64,000 nt of DNA from Macrostomum hystrix. Taxonomy: Eukaryota; Platyhelminthes; Macrostomidae. A program made the position numbers and the translations under genes. Positions 21,561-32,370 of the stretch are shown here, one piece after another (the first letter of the stretch is position 1; every line of letters starts with the position of its first letter). Location of the stretch: positions 17,838,501-17,902,500 of the forward strand of contig CATNEN010000039.1 in the NCBI GenBank assembly GCA_950097015.1, read 5' to 3'. The notes under the pieces were generated by a model that was given only the letters and a program-made list of their open reading frames with translations, was not told where the DNA came from and ran no database searches.

Positions 21561-23082
21561 TATCTTAAAAATTTGTCTGTCGACCCTTAAAACTGCCGAA
21601 TACAATACAGAAAGAGATTTTTTGCTTATAAATATCTCTTAAATATTCTTAGCTTGCATGGGCTTCTGTAAAATATAAATTCTGGCGGGTAAATATATAT
21701 TTAAACGTCTGTTTAGTCCACAGTAATCGTCAATAAACTATTGTCAGCAGCTAATCGAAGTAGATATTGAAGGTTTCCAGGCTGTTACTTATTTATCTGA
21801 TTGATGTTTATGTGGCTCGATAATCTGATTTATAAGCCTTCCAATTTGCTGTGTACTTTAGCATCAATTCAAGCACAATTTGTTCTGTTGACTAGACGCA
21901 AATTAACAATACATGTCTGTTTCTTTCTCATTATTAAATAGATAAATATATACCGACATTTATCCATTCTGCGCGATTCCCTGTTTAAAAGACACTCTGT
22001 TTTAAAGAGTCAATTATTTATTATAGGTTGTTTCTTTGCTTTTTTATAACTACTCGTACTTTAGTTTTTAGTTCGTAGAGATAAAACCAAAATACTTTTG
22101 GAAATAGGAGCAGAGAACTTACACATAGGAACTTATCAGATTCAACGGATGGTCATATAAGAAAATGTGTACTACTATTAAAAAGCGATAAAAAACTGAT
22201 TTGGGTACATACAGACTTTGCTTTTCTGATATAGAGGCATCGTTGTTTTAGTTTTCAGCTAATTTTTTAAACAGCAAAACACATTTTTAAGAACCTTGAA
22301 AAAACGACACTTAATGACACGAAATATTGAGTTTTTTCTTTCAAATCAGCACTTCATTTAAGCGATTAGTTGACGATGAATGACGCCAAGATGAACACTT
22401 TCTCGCCTTGACTGCCAAATCTCTGCTAGCGGGAGATTCGTTTTTTTCAGATGATTAAAGATTTGCGCATTTGATCAACCACAATTAGCAATAAGCGGAG
22501 GAAGTATAGAAAATAGGAAACTGAAGCTGCAGCGGGCGCGGTTTTCAGATATTTGAACTTCGAGATGAGAACTGAGCTTCTAATTGCCGCTTAGTGAATT
22601 ACTAAATTCAAAACAGTCTTCAGGAAATCTTCACGAATTAATAAACACATGCTTGAAAACAATTTAAAGAGGCCATTAAGAAGTCAAAGTTCTGGCGCCT
22701 ATTAAGCAAATATGTCACGAAAGCTATCATATTGATACATCTAATACGAAACAGTTCTGTGTTGATTTTTCAGTAAAAAGGCTGTAAGTTCTGATATAAC
22801 ATCGCAGCAGTTACAATTTACGGCTTCATAATACGAGCTAATACCAAAACACAGTGATAGGAAAGCAGATTATCAACGACGTTTATTAATGAAAGTTGAA
22901 TTTTGAACCGCATCAAAAGTCGTTATTGTTGCGTTACAAAACATCCGGCAATGGCGTCTAATTTTAAGTCAAATTGTTGCGTGATTACATGTCAATTACT
23001 CAATAATTTCAAGTAATGCTTTTTCGTTATATATTTAATAGTTTGCATATTAACTAACAAATTGTAGTTTGACATAATTTAA
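21561..23082. other. AT-rich intergenic stretch, 3' of the glutamate receptor
   Basis: No coding sequence seen. TTTATT at 22882-22887 is a candidate poly(A) signal for the minus-strand receptor gene. Confidence 0.4.
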
Positions 23083-26000
23083 TCACTTAAGAAATCGGCG
23101 GCTGACGCTGCTGCTGTCGATTAGGTCGGCATTCTCAGTGGAGCAGTCCAGCACAATGCGGCCTCTAGTGGACAGAATGAGCATCTCGTTCATCACCTCC
23201 TTGAACTTGCGCTGTAAAAAATGGATGAGAGCGAAACGATAAAATCTGCACGAACATATTCATGAAATGCTACTTAGAGTAGTCGAATTTGTCGCGATTT
23301 CAACTGCCCACGCTTGGTATGCAAACCTTTTTCCGCTTGGCGAGCAGAGCGCAGCGATAAACAAACTCCATGATGGATAGGATGACTCCGAATACAGTGC
23401 CCACAATTAGAATGTAGAATAGGCCGATCACACTTCTCAGCTCCAAAGACTGGGCGGAGCTTTTCTGTGGGTGTTAGATGATTTTGAGTTATATATTTTG
23501 TTTAATACTTCATAATGGAATCTTGGACTAAGAGGACGAGTTGGAATCTTGGCCGAAGATAAATGTCTGGGAGCGAGACACTCAATTCTCTACTGCTTCA
23601 TTTCTCTACACTGCGCAATAGCTGCGGCTGAGTCACTGGTTTTCAAGGTCAAATTTTAGTTTTTATGGGTAAATTATATCTCATACACTATCTGAGTGTA
23701 CGTTCTGTACTGATTGAACATCTTGTACTCAATATAAAGGTTCGCACCTTGGAGTCCTGATTTTGATCCTGACATTTGCTGGCATCCCACCAGGTCGACT
23801 TCAGCCTAGTGATCTCTCCCCTCTCCTTGAACTGCAACACCTTCAGGTTGATGATCTCGCGCAAATCTGAGCCGCTTGGCGTTGCGATGCCGTAGCCGCG
23901 ACCACTGTCCAGGTTGCTGCCCACCTTGATTGTGCGACAGTTCTCCTGAGAATAGTACTCATTCATAGTGCTCTCTAGCAGGAAGGCGTAGTCATTGTTA
24001 GAGTTAAGGACTCGATCAACGCCCTCTTTGACAGTGTTGACAAACACGTTGGGATTGGCCTCCATAAACTGCCACATTCGACGGAACTCTTGCACTGTAG
24101 AATTCTGCAGGTGGGGCGAGTCCGAGTGATTCGGCTTGAATCGAATAAAAGTTAATCAAACTTCAAAACAAGAAGTGATCGAGAGAAAAGCGAAGAGAAG
24201 AGAAGTGAAACATTGCCCAAGAGCTAGCTGTTTCGTTATCTTCTAAGAGCTACATCTCATGATTGGCTAAATGCTAGCTAGCCGTGTCGCTATCGGCTTA
24301 AAGAACTAGCCGGGTCACTATCGTTATCGTAAGAGCTGACTGTGCCGCTATTGGCTAAGAGCTAGCTGTGTCGCCATTGGCTAAGGGTTAGTGTCTCGAT
24401 ATTGGCTAAGAGTCAACTGTCTCGCTATTGGCTAAGAGTCAACTGTCTCGCTATTGGCTAAGAGTCAACTGTCTCGCTATTGGCTAAGAGTCAACTGTCT
24501 CGCTATTGGCTAAGAGTCAACTGTCTCGCTATTGGCTAAGAGTCAACTGTCTCGCTATTGGCTAAGAGTCAACTGTCTCACTGTCTCACTATTGGCTTAG
24601 AGCTAATTGTGTGTCGCTTTAGGCTAAGAGCTAGCTATCAATTGATTGTTATTTCGTAAAAATGTGCAATATTAAGCGTGCATGTGCTATGAATAGATGT
24701 AGTAAAGCCGTGAGCTAATATAAGAATTGTGAAATTCGAGATTCGAAATTGTTGCATGCCTCTACTGTTGTCTCCTATCTCAAAAAGGCACTACAATAAT
24801 TGCCTCACCCTAAAGAACTCCTTGGACGAGCCTGCATTGACTACGCCGTATTTGATCTTGGTCTGTTTAGCCAGATCCTCATAGGATTGAATTGGTGTCG
24901 ACATGCGTTCGACTGTTAGGAAGGCGGCCAAGTTAGCAGTGTAGCTGCTGACAATGATCAGGGTGAAGAACCACCATACGCTACCCACAATGCGACCAGA
25001 TAGAGATCTGCAATTAAAACGTGCAGTGTAGCCGACAGAAGTTGTGCATTTAGCGTACTCTGAATCAGCAATGAACGCTCTTTTAAATAAGGAAACGTTT
25101 TTTATTTCCCAGCTCTTAGGTCTTTGTTCTTGGATATAGACACGTGATCTATTCCCATCAAAGCCTCACCTGGGCGATATATCGCCGCCCTGTTGCATGA
25201 AAGCGCTCAATGTGAACCAGAGCGAATTGAAGATGCTGAAATCGTTGGTGACCTTGTCGGCCTTGTCTGATTCCTGATTGAGATGCCACTCGTATGGACT
25301 GAACCGGCTAACTACAAATAGTACAACACTGACGCCTAGGTAGGCAAACGCGATGCACATCCAAATCTCCTTGGACAGCGGCTTCATGAAGCCGAACTGA
25401 TCAGATTCAGGATTTGTTGGCTTCAGAAACATTATGCTCAGGCCGACTTCCATGTACGGCGTGGAGAAGTCAACAACCTTCTCGCGCTTGGAGGTGATGG
25501 TTAGAGGAGCCACTGCGATGTCAGCCTCCTGGGGGAAGGAGCCAAGTGAGGTAGCTAAGTTGTTGCAAAGCCTAAACACAATTAGTTCTCGTTCTGTAAG
25601 AACGTTACGTCACCTCTCTGTCGTACAGCAAAAGACTTGTCACATCGTCTGTTGCGCGATAATATAAAAATCATACAGAGCGTCACAACGTATGCCATTC
25701 AACCAAGTCGGTATCACACAAAGCGTCATAACGTCGGTTGTACAACCAAGTCAGTATCATACAGAGCGTCATAACGTCAGTTGTACAACCAAGTCAGTGT
25801 CATACAGTGCGTCATAACGTCGGTTGTACAACCAAGTCAGTATCATACAGAGCGTCATAACGTCAGTTGTACAACCAAGTCAGTGTCATACAGTGCGTCA
25901 TAACGTCGGTTGTACAACTAAGTCAGAAACAGAGGGACAAAACTTCTCTTGTAAAATTTCAGTTTGCATGGCGCAACTCACCAGCCTGTATAGTTCACCA

Positions 26001-29000
26001 ATCATGCCATTCCAGGTGTCATTGACACTGTCATCGCCGTATTTGCCATCAGCTACTGGCTTGATCACGTAATCAAAGCCAATATCCTTGGCCAGCAGTT
26101 TGATGAGGTCAGCGCAGAAGCCCACAAATCTATCGTTGCCAACTAGAGGCGTACCGTCCAGCGAGCTGTTCTTGCGCAGCATCAGAAACGGCTCGCTTAG
26201 GATGCTGGTTACTATGCGGGTTCGATTGCTGAATTGAATGCGGACGTCCCGGCTCTTGGAGTGATTGCGTGTCAGGCGGAACTGACCGTTAGACCAGACG
26301 CTGATCTGCGAACATTTGCGTAACGGGTGTTTAATATCTTATCCCGGAACACTGGGAACCGGGAACACCGGGAACACTGGGAACCGGGAACACCGGGAAC
26401 TGGGAACACCGAGAACCGGGAACACCGGGAACCGGGAACACCGGGAACCGGGAACACCGGGAACCGGGAAAAACGGAAGCAAGAGACAGAGTCCTCACAG
26501 GCTGTAGCTCGGATCGCACACCAGCTTCGATGCCCTGAACCTGGTAGTTTTCTCGGTAGCCGGACTGGTCGAATTGCACCCAACCGGTCACACCGGGGAA
26601 GCCGGATTTGGAGCCCTTGAACTCGGCCGTGATGTTCTCAGCCGGAAAGGCGGGCGTCTCGGGCGGCATGCAGGCCTCTTTATGGTCGCGGGGAATTCGA
26701 TCCAACGGTTGCAGCTTCTGGTGAGCCCGAAAAAATGCCGAAAAACCGTCCATCATGAGGGCCACGGAGAGCTGCAATTCGGTAAAATTCTAAATTCTAA
26801 ATGTCTTGTCTAAACTCCCAGGTAGGTGTGTTAAGTGAAATCACAGAGGACAAACGCCAAAGGCAAAAATTGAGAGTGTTCAAAACTTGACAATAAAAAA
26901 GTCAGGGCAGATGTACACATCATGCTAGGTTTCAACGACTGGATTAACTGTCGAGTATGATAAAAAAACTCATTTTCTACTCACAGGTATGATTTTATTA
27001 GACGGATCCAGTTTGTCCAACGCCGTTGGATAGGCAGACAGGCGTTCTGGCGAGAACCAGAGATCGTTTTTGAAGCGCAGAAAAGTTGGATCAGAGAAGT
27101 TGAGCACTGTGAAACCGGTGATGTTAACTCCGCCGTGTAGGAACATAGTCTGGTTCACCTCGTTGATGTCCTATTTTAGTTTGCGGGAAATTATTTTTTA
27201 CTGGCAGCAGACATCTACTTTACTTATCTATTTTTATTGCGGAAGATTTTTAATGAATCTCTCACCGATCCCATGATCAGGTAGTGATAGTCTAGTCGAT
27301 TGCCCCGGATTTCTTTGATCTGCGGAAAGTTGGGACGCTATGTGTGATACTGACTTGGTTGTACCACATACTTTTTGACTCCCTGTACGATACTGACTTG
27401 GTTGTACCACATACTTTTTGACTCCCTGTACGATACTGACTTGGTTGTACCACATACTTTTTGACTCCCTGTACGATACTGACTTGGTTGTACCACATTC
27501 GTTATGACGCTCTGTACGATACTGACTTGGTTGTACCACATTCGTTATGACGCTCTGTACGATACTGACTTGGTTGTACCACATTCGTTATGACGCTTGA
27601 TACGACAATGACTTTGTTGTACCATATACTTTATCACGCTCTGTACAATACTGACTTTGTTGTACAACATACTTTACGACTCCCTGTACGGCACTGACTT
27701 GGTTGTACAACATACTTTATGACTCCCTGTACGATACTGACTTGGTTGTACCACATACTTTATGACTCCCTGTACGATACTGACTTGGTTCTACAATATA
27801 CGTTACCTCATCAAAGATCTGCTGCTGAACGTCTCGATCTTCCAAGTCAAGAAAGACTCGTTTAAGCGTCTCAGCCGACTTCTCGTTGATGTACCGCAGC
27901 ACCGTGGCCGCCGCTCCGGGGCCGCCGTCGGTCAGGTCGCGTATGTCAGCGCTGATGGTGGACTCCTTGCCTTTGTAGCGCTCGAAGATTTCCCGTAGGC
28001 GAAGTAGGGCTGCGGAGTAAGATACAGTTTGTTAGCTATTTAGTACGGCGAATGGTTTGACAGTTGACTGTTAACAGTGGGACTACCAAGCCATTTTGCT
28101 CCCCTTTTTTTTATTCCAGGGGGGTAATCCCCCTGAATTTTTTACGCAGCGCTTGAATGCTAACAGCGTTGGGTGGTGACTGATTGGTTGACAGACTAGG
28201 CCATGGCGTCCTGCGGTTGATCTACCTAATATTTAGGCTTGATCTGTGAAATCGGAGAAGGTTCATAGTGGCCTATTTCCACCTATTGTAGCCCTTGATC
28301 GAAGGTCCAGCAGTCCGTCTAGATGACCACAGGCAGGTGACCACCGAAGATGGATATTATGCAGGCACAATCGGGTGACATGCAGATAAATTTTGAAGGC
28401 CTGGCAAGGCCGCCATTGAGGCGCAGGGCTAATTCGTGTATAGGGGTGTATGAAATATAAGCGCTTAGGTCAATACAATAGGGAAATATAAGGAAATACG
28501 CTCAGAGATACATAAAATACAAGCGTTTACTGGCGCTTACGGGAAAAACCAGACCTTCAGTCATAATAATTGAATATTTCGTCGGTCTAAAGAGCTGGCG
28601 ATTTCATTATTGTTTTAGAAGATGTACAATAAAAAGTTGGCCCATGTTCTTGAGTTTCGTGTGCTTGCGTTGCTCCGTTCGGGAGCAGCACAAAAAAATT
28701 TCAAGAGGGAATTCCCCCCCCCACTGGGTAGTTCTACCGTTAATAACAATAACAATAATAATTGCAGGAGGGCTGCGGGCAATGGCACATCATTTAGTGG
28801 CACTAGACCCGCAGCCAGCGAAGAGGCAATTCTGCCCATTTCGCTGACTCCTGAGCACACACGCACACAGATACTGTACACAGGCACACGCTCACACAGG
28901 TGTGTACATCTGTCCTGACTTTCTCATCGTCTGACAGTGTACACTCTCACAGTGTCTTGGAGGTTGGCCCTCAAGGGCGTAAATTGCACGACAAGCCCCC

Positions 29001-30949
29001 AAGCCTTCTCTCCGCGGCTGTGCCCCAAATAAATGTGGCCTCGCCGTGGAATCGAACTTAGGGACCGTGGTGCGAGAGGCAAACGCGATAACCGCTCTGC
29101 CACCGACCCCCTCAGTTCTACTGTTAACTTTCAGTGGCGTAGCGGTGATTCTTCCTCCTGCAATCGCTATTTGACTGACTCACCCGACTTTGAGTCGTAC
29201 AAGAAGAAAACTCTTTCCCATTTTTCGTGATCAATTAATTCCACAACGGCTGGAGTTATGATTGGCCTCAGGCGGACGATGAAGCGACCCTGCGGCTGGC
29301 GCCTGTCAGCGGCTCCATTGAAAGCGGTTCGCCTGTGCAGAATTCGATCCGATGGTAGCTTGTCAACAAAGCTAGTAGTGATGTAAGCCACCTCAAAGTA
29401 GTCGGTTATGGATAGAACCATGGGCATGGTCTTGTAGTGCACAGGTCCAAAGATGACTATGGCTCCACGTGAGATTAGGCGACAGACTGTGCGGATATGC
29501 GAGCATTGGATTGTAGATTAGACATGAGTGGCTTGGACAGCTGATAGATCGTTTGAGTTTTAAGATTGATAGATCGATTGGACAGCTGAAAGATCCTTGG
29601 GGTTTTAAGATTGATAGATCGACTGGACAGCTGATAGATCCTTAGAGTTTTAAGATTGATAGATCGACTGGACAGCTGAAAGATCCTTGGGGTTTTAAGA
29701 TTGATAGATCGACTGGACAGCTGATAGATCGTTTGAGTTTTAAGATTGATAGATCGATTGGACAGCTGAAAGATCCTTGGGGTTTTAAGATTGATAGATC
29801 CACTGGACAGCTGATAGATCGTTTGAGTTTTAAGATTGATAGATCGATTGGACAGCTGAAAGATCCTTGGGGTTTTAAGATTGATAGATCGACTGGACAG
29901 CTGATAGATCGTTTGAGTTTTAAGATTGATAGATCGACTGGACAGCTGATAGATCCTTAGAGTTTTAAGATTGATAGATCGACTGGACAGCTGATAGATC
30001 GTTTGAGTTTTAAGATTGATAGATCGATTGGACAGCTGATAGATCGTTTGAGTTTTAAGATTGATAGATCGACTGGACAGCTGATAGATCGTTTGAGTTT
30101 TAAGATTGATAGATCGACTGGACAGCTGATAGATCGTTTGAGTTTTAAGATTGATAGATCGACTGGACAGCTGATAGATCGTTTGAGTTTTAAGATTGAT
30201 AGATCGATTGGACAGCTGAAAGATCCTTGGGGTTTTAAGATTGATAGATCGACTGGACAGCTGATAGATCGTTTGAGTTTTAAGATTGATAGATCGACTG
30301 GACAGCTGATAGATCGTTTGAGTTTTAAGATTGATAGATCGACTGGACAGCTGATAGATCGTTTGAGTTTTAAGATTGATAGATCGACTGGACAGCTGAT
30401 AGATCGTTTGAGTTTTAAGATTGATAGATCGACTGGACAGCTGATAGATCGTTTGAGTTTTAAGATTGATAGATCGATTGGACAGCTGATAGATCGTTTG
30501 AGTTTTAAGATTGATAGATCGATTGGACAGCTGATAGATCCTTGGGGTTTTAAGATTGATAGATCAATTTTATTGGATCAATAGTCGACCGTAGATTGAT
30601 GTATCAAACGGTAGTGAATAGATTGAGGCAGTAACGGTAAAGTAATCGATTATGACTCACTGGCACTGCTCATCTGGAACGAGTCTTCCAGATCTTCAAC
30701 GTACTCCACCACTCGCTCGTATCTGTAGCGCAGCTGCAGCTGTTTGCTGAACCACTCGCGCTGCATCATCTGGTCGAAGGCGAAGTCGAATGCCGCATGG
30801 CTGGAAGATTCTTTGCTGCCGCTTTGAAAAATGCCGCCTATGAGGCAGGCCCTGCCGCAACCCCTCAGCGTAACATCTTCGGATGCGTCAATAACATCGC
30901 TCTTCATTAGCAGCAGCAGCAGCAGCAGCAGCAATGAGCAGCGATGCAT
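23083..30949 (-). CDS. AMPA/kainate-type ionotropic glutamate receptor subunit, complete, 12 exons
   Basis: Exons (minus strand): 30949-30661, 29486-29184, 28009-27807, 27319-27266, 27170-26985, 26771-26499, 26305-25982, 25528-25170, 25007-24809, 24104-23748, 23464-23327, 23211-23083; phases agree throughout and give 937 aa. It is a ligand-gated cation channel of the postsynaptic membrane. Seen in order: signal peptide with nine leucines, amino-terminal domain ([10 protein letters not shown]), S1 with [10 protein letters not shown] (Arg contact), M1, pore loop [11 protein letters not shown] (unedited Gln at the Q/R site, Gly instead of the usual Cys after QQG), M3 [16 protein letters not shown]2 with AGSSKEFF and LLESTMNEY (binding Glu), M4 at about 855-880, and a short cytoplasmic tail. 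All main glutamate-contact residues are present. S2 looks AMPA-like, but I do not assign a subclass. ATG 30949 is chosen because it opens the signal peptide. Confidence 0.95.
24340..24605. repeat. Tandem array, 26-bp unit, receptor intron 9
   Basis: About ten copies of a 26-bp unit with core CTATTGGCTAAGAGTCAACT sit inside the intron 24105-24808. The left copies are diverged (variants with GAGCTAGCTG), the central ones nearly identical. Confidence 0.92.
25685..25925. repeat. 43-bp tandem array, receptor intron 7 (forward orientation)
   Basis: Between five and six copies of a 43-bp unit with cores CATAACGTCGGTTGTACAAC and CAAGTCAGTATCATACAGAG. GTTGTACAAC is a perfect palindrome. The same family is present in reverse orientation at 27345-27800 in intron 3 of the same gene. 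Confidence 0.93.
26340..26475. repeat. 16-bp GC-rich tandem array, receptor intron 6
   Basis: About eight copies of ACCGGGAACACCGGGA and variants fill the short intron 26306-26498. The exon 6 frame runs on into it on the minus strand, giving Pro/Gly/Ser-rich text, but the phase-0 donor CCT/GTGAGG and acceptor GTTCGCAG show it is removed. Confidence 0.9.
26885..26925 (+). mobile_element. SINE family 1 remnant
   Basis: Only the body block AAGTCAGGGCAGATGTACAC plus weak flanking similarity remains, inside receptor intron 5 (26772-26984). Confidence 0.5.
27345..27800. repeat. 43-bp tandem array, receptor intron 3 (reverse orientation)
   Basis: About ten to eleven copies of a 43-bp unit with cores GATACTGACTTGGTTGTACC and GTATGACGCTCTGTAC-type variants. 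Its reverse complement contains GTACAACCAAGTCAGTATC and AGCGTCATAACG, the same words as the array at 25685-25925. The two arrays form a large inverted repeat around receptor exons 4-7. Confidence 0.93.
28744..29114 (-). mobile_element. SINE family 1 copy in receptor intron 2
   Basis: Full-length minus-strand copy. The complement shows the tRNA-like head (GGTGGCAGAGCGGTTATCGC, then AAGTTCGATTCCACGG) and the family body; the 3' end has an AT-rich tail (TTATTATTGTTATTGTTA). Flanks GTTCTACCGTTAA (28731-28743) and GTTCTACTGTTAA (29115-29127) are a 13-bp target duplication with one mismatch. Confidence 0.88.
29530..30565. repeat. Tandem array, 45-bp unit, receptor intron 1
   Basis: About 22-23 copies of a 45-bp unit with cores AAGATTGATAGATCGACTGG and ACAGCTGATAGATCGTTTGA. 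Two unit variants (AGATCGTTTGAG and AGATCCTTGGGG) alternate in the left part and the first dominates on the right. GATAGATC occurs twice per unit. The 15-codon period keeps a long plus-strand frame open; it is not a gene. Confidence 0.95.
30913..30935. repeat. CAG/CTG microsatellite coding the receptor signal-peptide leucines
   Basis: A run of CAG on the plus strand reads as CTG leucine codons on the minus strand at residues 6-14 of the receptor, forming the hydrophobic core of its signal peptide. Confidence 0.85.
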
Positions 30950-30979
30950 CGGTGCTTGTTTCTGCTGTCCTTTCCTCAA

Positions 30980-32025
30980 TGCTGCTTGTACAAGAGTTTG
31001 CTTGTCGTTCCAGCAATGTGTCTGCTATATGAGCAATATTTTAGTTTCTGGGAGAAAATCGTGCTCATTTGCGCTTCCTTTCCCACTCTCCCACCCAATT
31101 TTTTTTATCCTCGGCCAAGGCCGCGCTGGGTGATATTGGTGTGGAATCTGCAGACATCCCCCTAGGCACTGCTGGGAGAGGCTGGAGAGCAGAGAGGGAC
31201 GAGTTGGATTGGAGCTTTCAGGTTGGTTGCCGGCAGATCGGACGTGCTTCTGCAGCACTGTTTTTGCAAGTCTCGGACCTTGGGACAGGGGGGAGGAGAG
31301 GCAGAGGGAGACTCAGTGGAGGAGGGAATGGTAGATTCTGTGCCTCGTCCAAAAACCCCTGTGTGTGCTCATTTTCATCTCTTATTCGCAGCTGCATGAG
31401 TGCTCTTCTCGTTTTGCCATCGACATGTAGCCGGCCGCGAGATGCTGATTGAGACCGACCATCACTTTGCGAGGCCGAAATTTCCATCTCTTTTTTGGGA
31501 CCCGCCTCCCCTCCCCCCTCCCTCCTGGTGGGACGCGTCCACTATATTCGTTCCAAAAGAGACCTTCTGCCCTCTCCGCCTACAAGTTCACCCACCCCCT
31601 CCCTCGCAGCCCGTCTGGCAACTGCAGCTATGCGACTTCGAGCTCTCGACGCGGCCTCGACAAAAAATCGATCGAGCTTGAGGGAAAAAAGGCCCTAATA
31701 AACTGCATAGTGGACAACATCTAGCTCCAGTAGGCAAAAGTACATGGCGCTCCTCATCTCTGACTGTTTCCGTCTCAATCTGTCTCTCTTCATGCAGCAC
31801 TATGCAGTTGGGGTATAGAAATATGTGTAAGTTGTTGCAGCCCAACCCAGTCCACGGACTGTACAGCTGTACGTAGCCTTTGACACGCAATTATAGCTGC
31901 GGCTGTGCCACTTCCTTTACATCTGGCCAAAGTTGGCCAAGTATGATATTTGTCTTTCTAACTTCTAAATCTTTCTAATCGGATTACAAGCTGGACCCAA
32001 CAAATTCATTGAAAGTGGCGCCCCT
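30980..32025. other. Upstream region of the glutamate receptor
   Basis: Contains pyrimidine-rich blocks (31490-31620) and a family-2 SINE piece at 31840-31930. It may hold receptor 5' UTR or promoter; I see no convincing coding exon, and the overlapping short frames are low complexity. Confidence 0.35.
31840..31930 (+). mobile_element. SINE family 2 fragment
   Basis: Matches the 3' half of family 2: CCAGTCCACGGACTGTACAG, ACGTAGCC, AGCTGCGGCTGTGCC and ACATCTGGCC. Head and tail are missing. Confidence 0.65.
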
Positions 32026-32029
32026 TTAA

Positions 32030-32370
32030 AATCGATGTGGTGTAACCCCCAAAATCCATGGTGGTGCAGCCCCCAAAATCCATGGTGGTGTAACCCCCAA
32101 AATCCATGGTGGTGCAGCCCCCAAAATCCATGGTGGTGTAACCCCCAAAATCCATAGTGGTGCAGCCCCCAGAATCCATGGTGGTGTAACCCCCAAAATC
32201 CATGGTGGTGCAGCCCTCAAAATCCATGGTGGTGCAGCCCTCAAAATCCATGGTGGTGCAGCCCTCAAAATCCATGGTGGTGCAGCCCTCAAAATCCAGT
32301 GGCACAACACCCGAAATCCATGGCGGCGCAAACCCCAAAATCCATGGTGTTGCAGCCCCCAAATTCGATT
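32030..32370. repeat. Tandem array, 24-bp unit
   Basis: About 14 copies of a 24-bp unit with core AATCCATGGTGGTGCAGCCC, with variants GTAACCCCC, CAGCCCCC and CAGCCCTC. It lies about 1.1 kb upstream of the receptor start, so it could be in a 5' UTR intron or intergenic. Both strands are open because 24 is a multiple of three. Confidence 0.95.

Noticed and set aside
30003-30584. A 193-codon plus-strand frame with [15 protein letters not shown] repeats
   Set aside because: It is the 45-bp array in intron 1 of the minus-strand glutamate receptor.
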